Notes: generated by a model not told the origin, from the sequence alone. A stretch of DNA of 64,000 nt from Ferranicluibacter rubi (GCF_011603255.1 NZ_JAANCM010000001.1:62001-126000); one strand, 5' to 3'; shown: positions 1 to 11,576, counted from the stretch's first letter. A program made the numbers and translations.

Positions 1-288
1 GGCAACGGTGGAGAAGCGGGCAAGCATCGGGGTTTCCGCACCCGGCTGGAAAACGGCGGCCTTGGTGTATTTGGAAATGTCGCCGGTGATCTTCAGCGTG
101 CCATAGGCACCCCAGCCCTTGGCGTGCACAGCGCGTTCCGGAATACGCTCGCGGTTCTGGTGGGCCAGCTTTTCGATCAGCTGGTAGTCCTGAAGCATGA
201 TGCCGCCCTTGGGGCCGGCCGTCAGCGAGTTCTGGTTGTCCGGCACGGGCGCGCCGGCGGTCGTCGTCATTGTCGGGCGATCAGTCAT
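1..288 (-). CDS. katA: Catalase, N-terminal part (runs off the left edge)
   Basis: Monofunctional haem catalase that would convert hydrogen peroxide to water and oxygen in the cytoplasm. The 96 visible residues show the standard catalase opening: a polar leader, then [15 protein letters not shown], [39 protein letters not shown] sequence and a K-A-A-V-F-Q-P-G stretch that leads to the haem-binding region outside the window. The start at 288 is backed by an AGGAGG sequence 5 bases upstream; another in-frame ATG lies at 270. The gene is divergent from an OxyR-type regulator 300 bp away, a pairing known in rhizobia where OxyR controls katA. The family assignment is secure; the symbol is by analogy. 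Confidence 0.88.
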   Translation of the reverse strand, partial: MTDRPTMTTTAGAPVPDNQNSLTAGPKGGIMLQDYQLIEKLAHQNRERIPERAVHAKGWGAYGTLKITGDISKYTKAAVFQPGAETPMLARFSTVA

Positions 289-542
289 TTCGTCCTCCTG
301 TCTGGACATGTCGGGCCCGGTCATGCCGGTCCCGCTCGTTCATCGCCGGGGCACATGGGCGCTCCGGCACGTTCGGCTTGCAAGTCTCTCATCGAGATCT
401 TGCTCACCCAATTCCGCTTGCAAGGCCTCTGGAGCCTCTCCGGCCGTTGGGCCTGAGGCTCATCTTGATCGTCCAACATGCCGAAAATGCGACATGCGTC
501 AGATATCAGACGCCAGATCCTCTTCTCGCATCCGGGATCGAT

Positions 543-582
543 AATTTCCAATTGTATTTCTTGTAATGTTCGATAGGAAATT
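543..582. promoter_or_regulatory. Inverted repeat upstream of oxyR, possible OxyR-type site
   Basis: The 300 bp between katA and oxyR hold no gene. Next to the oxyR start is an AT-rich stretch with arms AATTTCC (543-549) and GGAAATT (576-582) separated by 26 bases. OxyR and other LysR proteins bind extended, AT-rich dyads in divergent promoters, so this is a plausible operator, but no consensus was matched exactly. Confidence 0.3.
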
Positions 583-588
583 CCGATC

Positions 589-1488
589 ATGCTCACCGTC
601 CGACAAATGCGCTATTTCGATGCTCTCGCCACCACGCGCCACTTCGGCCGCGCGGCCGAGATGGTCAATGTCAGCCAGCCGGCGCTTTCGGCGCAGATCG
701 CGGAGATGGAGAAGGACCTCGGCGTTGCCCTCTTCGAGCGCAACCGTGCCGGCGCGCTGCTGACGCGGCAGGGAGAGGCGCTGCTGCCGGAGGTGCAGGC
801 GATCCTGCGGGCGGTCGATGCCCTCTACGACCGGGCGCGGCAGGTCACCGGCATTCTCGAAGGGCGGTTGCGGCTCGGCATCATCCCCACCGTCGCACCC
901 TATCTGGTGCCGGTGCTGATCCCCATGCTGCGGGAGCGGTTTCCCAAGCTCGAAATCGAGCTGCGCGAATTGCTCACCTCGGGCTGCGTCGACGATGTAA
1001 AGGCCGGGCGGCTCGACTGCGCCATCGTGGCGCTGCCGCAGAACGAGGAGACGCTGGAAACGCTGCTGCTGTTCCAGGACCGGTTCCTCATCGCCACGGC
1101 GGACGACGAGAGCACCGTGCTGATGTCGCCGATGACGGAGGCGCAGGTGGATGTCGACCGGTTGCTGCTGCTGGAGGAAGGCCACTGCCTGCGCGACCAG
1201 GCGCTGGCCGTCTGCGGCGCGTCGGCCGGGCGGCGGGTGGCGAATTACGGTGCGACCTCCATGGCGACGCTGCTGCAGATGGTGAGCCATGGCATGGGCA
1301 TCACGCTCATTCCGGAGATTGCGGTGAAGGAAGAGCGCGGCCGCAGCCGCATGCGCATCGTGCCTTTCGCCGAGCCGCAGCCATCGCGGCAGATCGGGCT
1401 CGTCTGGCGTGGCCGGTCGCGCCGGACCGCCGATCACCGGGCGCTCGCCGAGGTCGTCATCGACGCCTCGGCGAAGCTGCTCGAATGA
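589..1488 (+). CDS. oxyR: Peroxide-sensing LysR-family regulator OxyR
   Basis: A 299-residue LysR-type regulator. Residues 1-60 form the winged helix-turn-helix (RQMRYFDALATTRHFGRAAE, then SQPALSAQI), followed by a linker and a periplasmic-binding-protein-like effector domain. OxyR identity rests on the redox motif GHCLRDQALAVC, whose cysteines are residues 200 and 209; these match the E. coli OxyR disulfide pair C199/C208. It is divergent from the catalase, its expected target, so peroxide oxidation should switch on catalase expression. The ATG at 589 has an AGGA sequence about 10 bases upstream. Family and sensor cysteines are clear. Confidence 0.93.
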   Translation: MLTVRQMRYFDALATTRHFGRAAEMVNVSQPALSAQIAEMEKDLGVALFERNRAGALLTRQGEALLPEVQAILRAVDALYDRARQVTGILEGRLRLGIIPTVAPYLVPVLIPMLRERFPKLEIELRELLTSGCVDDVKAGRLDCAIVALPQNEETLETLLLFQDRFLIATADDESTVLMSPMTEAQVDVDRLLLLEEGHCLRDQALAVCGASAGRRVANYGATSMATLLQMVSHGMGITLIPEIAVKEERGRSRMRIVPFAEPQPSRQIGLVWRGRSRRTADHRALAEVVIDASAKLLE

Positions 1489-1498
1489 GCTGAAAAAC

Positions 1499-2281
1499 CT
1501 AACGCATACCCCAGCCGTGGCTGACCATCAGCGACTGGCCGGTCAGGGCATTGGTCTCGAAACCCGCGAGGAACAGCGCGACCTCGGCCACATCCTCGAT
1601 GGTGGTGAACTCGGTATCGACAGTGCCGCCCAGCATGACGCGCTTGACGACCTCTTCCTCCGAAATGCCCAGCGCCTTCGCCTGTTCCGGGATCTGCTTT
1701 TCCACCAGCGGCGTCTTGACGAAGCCGGGGCAGATGACGTTGGAGCGCACCCCATGCGGGCCGCCTTCCTTGGCGACCACGCGCGCGAGACCGAGCAAGC
1801 CGTGCTTGGCGGTGACATAGGCCGACTTCAGCGGCGAGGCTTCGTGCGAGTGGACGGAGCCCATGTAGATCAGCGCGCCGCCGCCTTGGCGCTTCATGTG
1901 TGGCATGCAGGCCTTGGTGGTGAGGAAGGCGCCGTCGAGGTGGATGGACAGCATCTTCTTCCAGTCCTCGAACGGGAAATCCTCGATTTTGTGGACGATC
2001 TGGACGCCCGCGTTGGAGACAAGCACATCGACGCGACCCCATTTTTCCACCACAGCGGCAACGCCGGCATTGACCGCATCCTCCGACGTCACGTCCATGG
2101 CAAGGCCGATGGCTTCCCCGGGCCCGGAGGCGGTGAGGTCCGCGGCGGTGGCGTCCGACACCTCCCGCTTCAGGTCGGCGATGGCGACGCGGGCGCCTTC
2201 GCCGACGTATCGCGCGGCGATGGCCCGGCCGATGCCGCTGGCAGAGCCGGTGACGATGCAGACCTTGTCTTTCAGTTTCAT
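1499..2281 (-). CDS. bdhA: D-3-hydroxybutyrate dehydrogenase (SDR family)
   Basis: A 260-residue classical short-chain dehydrogenase. It has the Rossmann motif TGSASGIG near residue 10, NAG at the end of beta-4, the catalytic serine in GSVHSHEAS and the YVTAK active-site pair. Overall sequence, including the [12 protein letters not shown] region and the C-terminus [11 protein letters not shown], matches 3-hydroxybutyrate dehydrogenases, which oxidise 3-hydroxybutyrate to acetoacetate with NAD during polyhydroxybutyrate breakdown. The frame is open further upstream, but the ATG at 2281 begins exactly at the conserved [12 protein letters not shown] start and has a GGGAG ribosome site. It faces the end of oxyR with an 11-bp gap. 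Confidence 0.9.
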   Translation of the reverse strand: MKLKDKVCIVTGSASGIGRAIAARYVGEGARVAIADLKREVSDATAADLTASGPGEAIGLAMDVTSEDAVNAGVAAVVEKWGRVDVLVSNAGVQIVHKIEDFPFEDWKKMLSIHLDGAFLTTKACMPHMKRQGGGALIYMGSVHSHEASPLKSAYVTAKHGLLGLARVVAKEGGPHGVRSNVICPGFVKTPLVEKQIPEQAKALGISEEEVVKRVMLGGTVDTEFTTIEDVAEVALFLAGFETNALTGQSLMVSHGWGMR

Positions 2282-2381
2282 GTTGCTCTCCCTCAATGCC
2301 CGGTGGTCGTGGCCACAGCTTGGACGATAATCGCTTCGCGCACGGGGTAAAGCCGGCAGGTCCGGGAAATGTGCCGAACGA

Positions 2382-2792
2382 TCAGACGATGTGGATCGCG
2401 AGCAGCAGCCAGAGCAGCGCATTGAGGAAAAGGCCGGCGACGAACAGCCTGTGGCGGAGCATCAGCCGGTTGGAGGTGACGTGCACGAAGGCATGGCCAT
2501 AGCGGGAAAGGACGAAGAGCCATGCCGCGGAGACCGTCAGGATGGACACGCCATCGGTGACATATAGAAGCGTGCAGACGAAGCAGAAGAGGACGGGAAG
2601 CTCGAACTGGTTGGTGAGGTTGCGCGCGACCGTGGCGCTCGTTTCCGGCTCGACCGACGGGATCAGGAAATCGCGGGCGCGAGCCGTTCCCTGCCGCACC
2701 GCGCCGAAGCGCCGTTTTCCCATCAGGCCATAGACGATGTAAACCAGCAGGACTTGCGCGATCACGGGCCAGATCATGGCAGTATTGGTCAT
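2382..2792 (-). CDS. MAPEG-family membrane protein
   Basis: A 136-residue integral membrane protein with about four hydrophobic helices (residues roughly 5-25, 65-85, 85-100 and 115-135). The short polar loop with the E/N pair ([13 protein letters not shown]) is the typical core of the MAPEG family (membrane-associated proteins in eicosanoid and glutathione metabolism). Bacterial members are mostly uncharacterised, and no substrate can be read from the sequence. It is a single gene between bdhA and guaB on the same strand, with about 100 bp on each side, so it may be transcribed alone. Confidence 0.75.
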   Translation of the reverse strand: MTNTAMIWPVIAQVLLVYIVYGLMGKRRFGAVRQGTARARDFLIPSVEPETSATVARNLTNQFELPVLFCFVCTLLYVTDGVSILTVSAAWLFVLSRYGHAFVHVTSNRLMLRHRLFVAGLFLNALLWLLLAIHIV

Positions 2793-2864
2793 GCGGCTTG
2801 GTCTCCTCGCCTGATGATCGGTTCGATATGTCCGGGAGAAGTAGGTGAGGTCCTGCTAAAGGAA

Positions 2865-2895
2865 AGGGAGCCGCGCGGCTTGCGTGCGGCTCCCT
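2865..2895 (-). terminator. Rho-independent terminator downstream of guaB
   Basis: A 9-bp perfect stem, GGGAGCCGC at 2866-2874 with GCGGCTCCC at 2886-2894 and an 11-base loop. On the minus strand it is followed by a short T-rich tract (TTTCCTTTA). It lies 25 bp past the guaB stop. Confidence 0.65.
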
Positions 2896-2919
2896 CCCGA
2901 GTTCAGGTCATACCAACGA

Positions 2920-4738
<1,819 letters not shown>

Positions 4739-5047
4739 ATGACCGCACTGCGCAAGCGAGCCCACGCTCAGGAAACACGTTTTGTACGTGAAGAAGAACT
4801 GACCTTTCGCGCCGAAGCGCGCCGTAACGCGCTGATCGGCCTGTGGGCCGCTGTCATGATCGACACACCGGATGCCGAAGCCTATGCCCGTGGCATCGTG
4901 GAGGCCGGCGTGGAGAACCCGAACGGCGTCATCGACCGGCTGCACAGCGACTTCGAAGCCGCTGGCGTGATCTTCCTGGAAGACGACATTCGCGACCGCA
5001 TGACCGGCATGCTGCGCTCGCTGCGCGACGAGATGTACGCCGCCTGA
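4739..5047 (+). CDS. DUF1476 protein, ATPase inhibitor zeta-subunit-like
   Basis: A 102-residue alpha-helical protein. The segment FVREEELTFRAEARRNALIGLWAA matches the conserved opening of DUF1476 proteins, whose studied member is the zeta inhibitor of the F1-ATPase in Paracoccus and other alphaproteobacteria. The C-terminal DDIRDRMTGMLRSLRDEM corresponds to the family's final helix. Usual family length is 104-107. The central part is more divergent than usual (the acidic GDEDVFRK-type loop is not conserved), so whether it inhibits ATP synthase is uncertain. It stands alone, divergent from guaB. Confidence 0.68.
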   Translation: MTALRKRAHAQETRFVREEELTFRAEARRNALIGLWAAVMIDTPDAEAYARGIVEAGVENPNGVIDRLHSDFEAAGVIFLEDDIRDRMTGMLRSLRDEMYAA

Positions 5048-5084
5048 CGGGCTGCCCGCGTCGAAGGACACAGGCCATCAACCG

Positions 5085-6086
5085 TCACAGATACAGCTGA
5101 TACGACGCCGGCACGAAGCGGTAGCCGGCGTCCAGCTTCTCGGCATAGCCGACGGCCGGGAACGGCATGTGGTAGCCGATGAAGGGCAGCCGCTCTGAGG
5201 CCACCATGTCGAACACCTTGCGGCGCGACGCTGCGGCCTCTTCCTTGTCCATGTCGAACTTCACCTGCCAATTCGGCTGCTGGAGCGACAGGACATAGTG
5301 ATTGGCCGTATCGGCCGTCAGCATGAGATCCTTGCCCTGAGAGGAGACGCGGAAGACCATGTGGCCGGGCGAGTGGCCGAAGGCGGCGATGGCCGTGATT
5401 CCCGATGCGACATCGGCGCCATCGCCGATCAGCGTCGCCTTTTCCACCAGCGGCACGACATTCTTCAGCACCGCCTTGTGCCCGCCCTCGGCGGGCGACC
5501 CCACGCGGGCCGGATCCTTCCAGAAGGCGAGTTCCGTTTCGCCCATCACATAGCGCGCATTGGGAAAGGCCGGCTTGCCGCCGTCCATGAGGCCATTGAT
5601 ATGATCGCCATGCATGTGGGTGAGAACCACGAGCGTGATGCTTTCCGGCGGATAGCCAGCCGTCCGCAGGCCCTCCAGCAGCAGGCCGGTGCCGGCGGCG
5701 CGTCCTGCCTCGCCATTGCCGGTGTCGAACAGCACGACCTCCGACCCGGTCTCCACGACCACAGGCGAAAAGCCGTTGGCAAAGCGATCGGTCGGCAGGA
5801 AGTTCTTTTCCAGACGTGCGGCCACGGCCTCCGGCGGCTGGTCGATGCCGAAGGTCTCGCTCGGCTTGTCGGCGAGCCGCAGACCGTCGCTAACGACGGT
5901 GATGGTGAAATCGCCGAGCTTGAAGCTTGAGCTCTTGCCGCCCGTCGTGGCCTTCGGCGTTTCCTTCGCACCCTTTCCGGCCGCATCCTGCGCAAAGGCA
6001 GCGCGCTTCATGATGAGGGGCGCGGCCAGCGCGCCGATGGCGGTTGCAGCAAAGAGGGCGCGTCGGCCGAGGGAAAATCCGTGCAT
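5085..6086 (-). CDS. Exported metallo-beta-lactamase-fold hydrolase
   Basis: A 333-residue protein with an N-terminal export signal: GRRALFAATAIGALAAP followed by an AFAQ-type cleavage region near residue 32. The adjacent arginines suggest but do not prove a Tat signal. The mature part is an MBL-fold hydrolase with THMHGDH (zinc ligands) near residue 157, VLFDTGNG before it, a later GHSPGHM ligand, an ADTAN aspartate and a C-terminal IGYHMPFP histidine. Such lactonase-like enzymes act on lactones, esters or thioesters; the substrate is not evident. It probably acts in the periplasm. It is transcribed alone and faces the DUF1476 gene. Confidence 0.82.
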   Translation of the reverse strand: MHGFSLGRRALFAATAIGALAAPLIMKRAAFAQDAAGKGAKETPKATTGGKSSSFKLGDFTITVVSDGLRLADKPSETFGIDQPPEAVAARLEKNFLPTDRFANGFSPVVVETGSEVVLFDTGNGEAGRAAGTGLLLEGLRTAGYPPESITLVVLTHMHGDHINGLMDGGKPAFPNARYVMGETELAFWKDPARVGSPAEGGHKAVLKNVVPLVEKATLIGDGADVASGITAIAAFGHSPGHMVFRVSSQGKDLMLTADTANHYVLSLQQPNWQVKFDMDKEEAAASRRKVFDMVASERLPFIGYHMPFPAVGYAEKLDAGYRFVPASYQLYL

Positions 6087-6428
6087 CGATCGTTTCCTTT
6101 GTCTTTAAGCCGCAAGGCCCAGCCGCGGAGGATGGTCGTCCGCATCCGACCATGAAGCGTCCCGCTTCGTGCGTGATCCGCCGGCAGAAGCGGCCAAGGT
6201 AGCGCAAGACGCACGCCTTGACAGAACGCGCGTTACGCCTTCACAGGAAGTTGACTATTGCGTGAGACGGGACACGGGACTTTCGTGTTTCCGTTTCTAT
6301 CTCCCTCGCCATACAACCTCGCAAGACCGCATGCCCCCGCGCACCGGCATCTGCTCCCCTACCGTAGCGGCCATTCCCGGCATTCTCCGCCGGGCGCCCA
6401 AGAGGCCGTCGAAAAGGCTTGCCTTCGC
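6087..6428. other. Intergenic region upstream of the MFS gene
   Basis: The reading frame of the MFS gene is open back to 6258, but that extension is polar and lacks transporter character. The region should hold the divergent promoters of the MBL-fold and MFS genes. No RNA gene or repeat was seen. Confidence 0.45.
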
Positions 6429-7853
6429 ATGAACCGCATCGTTCCGCTGATCCTCGCCGTCGCTCTTTTCATGGAGCAGATGGACTCCACGGTCATCGCG
6501 ACCTCCCTGCCCGCCATCGCCCGAGACCTTGGCGTCGGTCCGATCACGCTCAAGCTGGCGCTGACCTCCTACATGGTGTCGCTCGCGATCTTCATTCCCC
6601 TGAGCGGCTGGATGGCCGACAGGTTCGGCGCCAAGCGCATCTTCCGCTCGGCCATCCTCGTCTTCATCGTCGGCTCCATTCTCTGCGCCATCTCCGGCGA
6701 TCTCGTCTCCTTCGTCGGCGCGCGTTTCCTGCAGGGCATGGGCGGCGCGATGATGACGCCCGTGGCGCGGCTGGTGCTGGTGCGCAGCACGCAGCGCAGC
6801 GAACTGGTGAGCGCGATGGCGCTGCTTAGCATTCCCGCACTGACGGGGCCGCTCGCTGGCCCGCCGCTCGGCGGCTTCATCACCACCTATTTCTCCTGGC
6901 ACTGGATCTTCATCATCAACGTGCCGGTCGGCATTCTCGGCTATATCCTGTCGGGCATCTACCTTCCCGAGGTTATCAGCGACCGCCCGCCACCGATCGA
7001 CGTCACCGGCTTCTTCCTCAGCGCCATCGCCGCATCCGGCACAATGTTCGGCCTGTCGGTCATGAGCCTGCCGGCCCTGCCGCCGAGCGTCGGCGCGATT
7101 GCGGCGGGCATCGGCATTCTCTGCGGCTTTCTCTACGTCCGCCACGCCCGGCACCACCCGGCACCGCTGCTCGATCTTAACCTTTTCAAGGACAGCGCCT
7201 TTCGCGCTGCGGCCATCGGCGGCACGCTCTTCCGCATTTCCATCGGTGCCATTCCCTTCCTCATGCCGCTGATGCTGCAGGTGGGCTTCGGCCTGTCGCC
7301 GTTCCAGTCGGGCATGATCACCTTCGTCGGCGCCATCGGCGCGCTGACGACGAAGTTCTTCGCCAAGCGCGTGCTCGTTTTCGCCGGCTTTCGCACGACG
7401 CTGATCATCGCGGCGCTGATCGGCACCGTCCTGACCTTCGTCAACGGCCTCTTCACGCCGGCCACGCCCTATATCGTCATGTGCCTCGTGCTGCTGATCG
7501 CCGGCTTTGCCCGCTCGTTCTTCTTCACCAGCATCAACGCGCTTTCCTTCGCCGACATTCCCGACGCCATGGCCAGCAAGGCGACCGCCATGAGCGCCGT
7601 GCTGCAACAGATGAGCCTGGCGCTCGGCGTCGCCGTGGCCGGTGCTATTCTGGAAGTGGAAAACCGTTGGACCGGCACGCAGCTGGAACTCGGCGATTTC
7701 CAGCTCGCCTTCATGCTGATCTCCGCCATCACCCTCACCTCCGTCATCCCCTTCATCGGCATGGCGAAAACCGCCGGCGCCGAAGTGTCCGGCCACGGCG
7801 CCGCAGCGCGGGAGAAGGGTGAGGCACAGCTGGAGTCGCTTGGGGGGAAGTAA
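6429..7853 (+). CDS. Multidrug-type MFS transporter (DHA2-like)
   Basis: A 474-residue inner-membrane transporter. It begins MNRIVPLILAVALFMEQMDSTVIATSLPAIARDLG, the characteristic first helix with the D-S/T motif of the DHA2 drug:proton antiporters. It continues with GWMADRFGAKR (motif A), RFLQGMGGAMMTPVARL (motif B) and GPLAGPPLGGF (motif C). About 14 hydrophobic segments are visible. The start at 6429 was chosen because it places this motif at the N-terminus; an in-frame extension to 6258 is not transporter-like. Substrate unknown. Its stop codon abuts that of the convergent VOC gene. Confidence 0.88.
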   Translation: MNRIVPLILAVALFMEQMDSTVIATSLPAIARDLGVGPITLKLALTSYMVSLAIFIPLSGWMADRFGAKRIFRSAILVFIVGSILCAISGDLVSFVGARFLQGMGGAMMTPVARLVLVRSTQRSELVSAMALLSIPALTGPLAGPPLGGFITTYFSWHWIFIINVPVGILGYILSGIYLPEVISDRPPPIDVTGFFLSAIAASGTMFGLSVMSLPALPPSVGAIAAGIGILCGFLYVRHARHHPAPLLDLNLFKDSAFRAAAIGGTLFRISIGAIPFLMPLMLQVGFGLSPFQSGMITFVGAIGALTTKFFAKRVLVFAGFRTTLIIAALIGTVLTFVNGLFTPATPYIVMCLVLLIAGFARSFFFTSINALSFADIPDAMASKATAMSAVLQQMSLALGVAVAGAILEVENRWTGTQLELGDFQLAFMLISAITLTSVIPFIGMAKTAGAEVSGHGAAAREKGEAQLESLGGK

Positions 7854-8237
7854 CTACTCTGCGCGTTCGCAAACCGCAGCGATCTTGTTGCCATCGGGAT
7901 CGCGCAGGAAGGCGGCGTAAAACGAGGCATGAAACGGCCGAAGGCCCGGCGCGCCTTCGCATGTGCCGCCCATCCGAAGGCCTTCCGCATGAAACGAATC
8001 CACCGCCGCACGGCTGGCTGCTTCCAGTGCGATCGTCACGCCATTGCCGAAGCTTGCCGGTCGCCCGTTATAGGGCGCGACGACCCAGAGGCGGCACCGG
8101 CTGTCATCGGGATGCGCATAGCCGATATCGGAGCCGCTTTCCTGCCGGCGGACCAGGCCGAGAGGGGCCAGCGCAGCATCGTAGAACGTGCCTGCGCGGA
8201 CCGGATCGTTCGAACCGACGGTGACGTAGAGCAGCAT
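7854..8237 (-). CDS. VOC-superfamily (glyoxalase-like) protein
   Basis: A 127-residue cytoplasmic protein of the vicinal oxygen chelate fold. It opens LLYVTVGSNDPVRAGTFYDAAL, the usual first beta-alpha unit, and ends with FYAAFLRDPDGNKIAAVCE, the conserved DPDGN segment. This is the common single-module VOC arrangement of uncharacterised bacterial proteins; glyoxalase I activity should not be assumed. It lies 4 bp after rlmE on the same strand and may be co-transcribed with rlmE and the Ppx/GppA gene. Confidence 0.8.
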   Translation of the reverse strand: MLLYVTVGSNDPVRAGTFYDAALAPLGLVRRQESGSDIGYAHPDDSRCRLWVVAPYNGRPASFGNGVTIALEAASRAAVDSFHAEGLRMGGTCEGAPGLRPFHASFYAAFLRDPDGNKIAAVCERAE

Positions 8238-8241
8238 CCGC

Positions 8242-9027
8242 TCAGCCCTCGTCGTCGTGTTCCGTCACATCCTCGCGCTCGTCCCGAAAGGTCTGACCTT
8301 CCGCCCGAAGATCGTCGTGATCCGAGATGCCCTCGCGCCGGCCCTTGAAGTCCTTTGCCAGTAGGAACATCTCGACCGATTCGGCGCGGGACGATGCCGG
8401 CTTGATGTGCAGGACCTGGCGGAAATTCTGCTTCAGCAGGTTGAGAAGCTCGCGCTCCGTGCCGCCCTGGAAGGTCTTGGCGAGAAAGTGCCCCCCGGGG
8501 CCGAGCACATCGATGGCGAAGTGGGCCGCGACCTCGCAGAGGTGCATGGTGCGGATATGGTCCGTCTGGCGGTGGCCGGTGGTGGGGGCCGCCATGTCGG
8601 AGAGCACGAGATCCGGCGTGCCGCCCAGCGCATCCATAATGGCGTCGGGAGCGGAGGGATCGAGGAAATCGAGCTTCAGGATGATGACGCCGGGCAGCGG
8701 ATCGACGTCGAGAAAATCGATCGCCACCACGCGCGGGTCCGTATCCGTCGAGCTCGTGACCTTGGCGGCGATCTGCGACCAGCTGCCGGGGGCCGTGCCC
8801 AGATCGATGATGCGCTTGGCGCCGGTCAGGATCTTGTGCTTCTCGTCGATCTCTAGGAGCTTGAAGGCCGCACGGGCGCGATAGCCTTCCAGCTGGGCGC
8901 GTTGCACATAGGGGTCGTTGATGTGGCGCTCGATCCAGCGCCGCGACGACGCCTTCAGCTTGCCCTTCTTCACCCTCTGCCCGAGTTTGCGTCCGGTCCG
9001 ATTGCCGCCGATGGGGGGCTTGGTCAT
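8242..9027 (-). CDS. rlmE: 23S rRNA 2'-O-ribose methyltransferase RlmE (FtsJ/RrmJ)
   Basis: A 261-residue SAM-dependent methyltransferase that modifies U2552 in the A loop of 23S rRNA. It shows the catalytic tetrad context K (AAFKLLEID), D (VLSDMAAP), K (FLAKTFQGG) and E ([10 protein letters not shown]), and the SAM-binding motif [13 protein letters not shown]. The N-terminus is basic, as in alphaproteobacterial homologues, and an acidic C-terminal tail extends beyond the E. coli protein (about 209 residues). Its ATG overlaps the end of the upstream Ppx/GppA gene by 4 bp, which implies translational coupling. Confidence 0.93.
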   Translation of the reverse strand: MTKPPIGGNRTGRKLGQRVKKGKLKASSRRWIERHINDPYVQRAQLEGYRARAAFKLLEIDEKHKILTGAKRIIDLGTAPGSWSQIAAKVTSSTDTDPRVVAIDFLDVDPLPGVIILKLDFLDPSAPDAIMDALGGTPDLVLSDMAAPTTGHRQTDHIRTMHLCEVAAHFAIDVLGPGGHFLAKTFQGGTERELLNLLKQNFRQVLHIKPASSRAESVEMFLLAKDFKGRREGISDHDDLRAEGQTFRDEREDVTEHDDEG

Positions 9028-11234
9028 GAGCTTCGGCCCTCCTCGGAGCCAGTTTGTGGGCCGGGACGCGACAGGCGGCGGCCTCGACCGCGGCGCCAGA
9101 CGCCATCATCGGCCATCATATCCGTCAAAAGGCCCTCGCGCAGCCCGCGATCGGCAACCCGCATGCGGGTCGACGGCCAGCGCCGGCGAATGGCTTCCAG
9201 AATGGCACAGCCGGCCAGAACGAGATCCGCCCGATCCGGCCCGATACAGGGATTGGCGGCGCGCGCCGCGAAATCCCAGGAGAGCAGACGCGCCTGCATG
9301 GCGGAGACCTCGTCGTCCGACAGCCACAGCCCATCCACCCGGCGGCGGTCGTAGCGCGGCAGGTCGAGATGGACGCCGGCAAGCGTGGTGACCGTGCCGG
9401 ACGTGCCGATGAGGTGGAAATCGTCGGCCGCACGCACGGCCTCGATCTCCGGGCAGTCGAAGCGATCGAGCATGCCGGAGACTTCGCGGATCATGCCCTC
9501 GAAGCTTTCCGGCGTGACGTCGCGGCCGCCGTGCCGCTCCGACAGCGTGACCACGCCGACCGGCAGCGAGGTCCAGTGGGTGATGTGATTGGCAAGCCGG
9601 CTCGACCTGTTATCGCCGATGTGCAGCACGGCGATTTCCGACGAGCCGCCGCCGATATCGAACAGCACCACGGAGCGCGCCTCGCGCCCGACCAGCGATG
9701 CGCAGCCGGACACGGCGAGCCGCGCCTCGGTTTCCCGGTCGATGATCTCGAGCTCGAGCCCGGTTTCCGCAGACACGCGCTCCATGAAGATCACGCCGTT
9801 TTCGGCAGCACGGGCGGCTTCGGTCGCGATCAGCCGGGCACGCCGGATGTTGCGGTGCCCAAGCTTCGCCGCGCAGATCTTCAGCGCCTCGACCGAGCGG
9901 TTCATGGCATCCTCGGACAGGCGTCCGCTGGCCGCAAGGCCCTCGCCGAGCCGCACGATCCGGGAGAAGCCATCCACGACGCGAAACTGCCCCGGTCGCG
10001 TCGGCTGCGCGATCAGGAGACGGCAATTGTTGGTGCCGAGATCGAGCGCGGCATACAGCGGCGGCGGGCCGGAATCGTCGCTCTCGAACGTATCCATGCG
10101 CCCGTTGGAGGCTGCGGCACGGTTTCCGGCGTTGAAGCCGGGGCCGGGCCGCGCGGCGTACCCGCCCTCCGCAACCGATCCATGATGCCCGCCCTGCCCG
10201 GCGCCATTGGCGCCGCGCCCGTGGCCCGCATGACCGGATGTCTTGTTGATCGCCGCATTCGCGTGCGGGCCACCACGGGCTCCGCCCTGATTGGTGCCCT
10301 GTTCGAAACGCTGATGCCCGGAATGGCCGCTTTGCTGCGACACCGGGCGACCGGACGCGCCAGCCTGCGAACCGGAATCCGAATGCGCCGCCGTCCCGGC
10401 ACCGCCCTGGACGCCCGGATTGCGGCCCTGCCTCTGCCCCGCCGACGCGCGACCGTCACTACTGGGCGCGCCGACGCGGTCGCGCCCGGACCTTACGACA
10501 TCCGTGCCCTGCAGCGGACGCGCCTGGGCATTACGGCGATGACGATGCTTGTGATTGCGGTGGCCTTTGCCGGCCGGTTCCGCCCCGCGTCCCTGCCCGG
10601 GCTTCGAACCGTTGCCACTGGACGCGCCCTGTGCCGCCGAGCCGCCATCGGGATGGCTGCGCGAAGCGCCGGCCGCACCACCTGCATCCTGTGCCGCGGC
10701 ACCTGCGCCGCCACCCGCATGACCATGACTACCCGCTTCGTCCCGTCGCTCGCCCGACCGGCGACCGGAAGCGGGACGCGAACCCTCGAACGCGCCGCTA
10801 CGATGCGCATCCCCATCGCGTGCATCACGCGCCTGGAGATCACGTGCCGGGCCATCCTGTGTTTGAGGGCCGCGAACATGCGCGTCCGAACCGGACGCCT
10901 TGATGTCGGCGCCGTGAACCGCACCATCGCCATGCAAAGCGCCACGCCCCTGCGCAGAGCCTGGAGACGCGGACTTCGTCCGCCGCCGCCGCTTGCGTTT
11001 GCGCACGGGTTCGCCGTCCAGAACGGTCTGTCCGGAATGGCCTGCTCCAGATACGGAGGGGCCTTGGTTATGTGGGGAGCTGGCATGTGCGGAGCCCTTG
11101 CGCGCCGCCTTACGACGCCTGCGCTTGGCTTTGCCGGACCCGGGGATGGATTGCCCCTGGTTTCCGGCCGCTGCCGACGCCCCGCTCTCATACGGCGTAT
11201 CGCCGTGCTCGGGGTCTTTCACTGATCTTACCAC
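9024..11234 (-). CDS. Ppx/GppA-family phosphatase with a very long disordered N-terminus
   Basis: A 736-residue protein. From about residue 393 ([18 protein letters not shown]) it is a typical exopolyphosphatase / guanosine pentaphosphatase domain: the [11 protein letters not shown] phosphate loop, [10 protein letters not shown], and [12 protein letters not shown]. This family hydrolyses polyphosphate or pppGpp. Residues 1-390 are low complexity, rich in G, A, S, R, H and Q, with basic clusters such as KRRRRK and KRKRRRR. Rhizobial homologues often have a short basic leader, but this one makes up half the protein. Overlap with rlmE and the RNA-binding-like character of the tail suggest a link to RNA or ribosomes; that is inference. 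The start may lie further downstream. Confidence 0.82.
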   Translation of the reverse strand: MVRSVKDPEHGDTPYESGASAAAGNQGQSIPGSGKAKRRRRKAARKGSAHASSPHNQGPSVSGAGHSGQTVLDGEPVRKRKRRRRTKSASPGSAQGRGALHGDGAVHGADIKASGSDAHVRGPQTQDGPARDLQARDARDGDAHRSGAFEGSRPASGRRSGERRDEAGSHGHAGGGAGAAAQDAGGAAGASRSHPDGGSAAQGASSGNGSKPGQGRGAEPAGKGHRNHKHRHRRNAQARPLQGTDVVRSGRDRVGAPSSDGRASAGQRQGRNPGVQGGAGTAAHSDSGSQAGASGRPVSQQSGHSGHQRFEQGTNQGGARGGPHANAAINKTSGHAGHGRGANGAGQGGHHGSVAEGGYAARPGPGFNAGNRAAASNGRMDTFESDDSGPPPLYAALDLGTNNCRLLIAQPTRPGQFRVVDGFSRIVRLGEGLAASGRLSEDAMNRSVEALKICAAKLGHRNIRRARLIATEAARAAENGVIFMERVSAETGLELEIIDRETEARLAVSGCASLVGREARSVVLFDIGGGSSEIAVLHIGDNRSSRLANHITHWTSLPVGVVTLSERHGGRDVTPESFEGMIREVSGMLDRFDCPEIEAVRAADDFHLIGTSGTVTTLAGVHLDLPRYDRRRVDGLWLSDDEVSAMQARLLSWDFAARAANPCIGPDRADLVLAGCAILEAIRRRWPSTRMRVADRGLREGLLTDMMADDGVWRRGRGRRLSRPGPQTGSEEGRSS

Positions 11235-11502
11235 CGCGTCGCGCGAAGCCTTACAGGTCGCTCAAGACGCTCTCTCGATTTTCGTTGCCCCGACTCTACC
11301 AGCGCGCCCGCCTTTCGCCAACTGCTTTTTCCTAAACGACAATCCACCCCGCCAAACCGCCCCGTTTCCCCCTGAAACCTTCCGGTTCCCAAAACAAAAA
11401 CCACCCCATTCGACCATCCCGCAAAGTTTTTCAAAAACCCCCTTTGCATCCCGCCTCCTTTTGTCTATAAGCCCGGCACACCGACGGGCACAGCCCGCGC
11501 GT

Positions 11503-11576
11503 TGGGGAATAGGTTAACGGTAGACCCACGGACTCTGACTCCGTTAGTCCTGGTTCGAATCCAGGTTCCCCAGCCA
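11503..11576 (+). tRNA. tRNA-Gln (anticodon CTG)
   Basis: Acceptor stem TGGGGAA pairs with TTCCCCA, the discriminator is G, and CCA is encoded at 11574-11576. The anticodon arm is ACGGA-CTCTGAC-TCCGT, giving anticodon CTG, which reads the CAG codon. The T arm contains GGTTCGAATCC. The last 20 bases are duplicated at 44592-44611, so this gene is the integration site of the island. The tRNA itself looks intact. Confidence 0.96.
11557..11576 (+). repeat. attL: 3' end of tRNA-Gln
   Basis: GAATCCAGGTTCCCCAGCCA, covering part of the T arm, the acceptor strand and CCA. It is identical to 44592-44611. The flanking bases differ on both sides, so the match is exactly 20 bp. Confidence 0.93.

Noticed and set aside
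6297-7796. Minus-strand 499-codon frame opposite the MFS gene
   Set aside because: Shadow frame with E/R/H/G-rich non-protein-like sequence; the plus strand encodes an obvious transporter.
9054-11225. Long plus-strand open frame of 723 codons opposite the Ppx/GppA gene
   Set aside because: It is a mirror of a G+C-rich, low-complexity minus-strand gene; it is arginine/alanine-rich, has no domain and no ribosome site.
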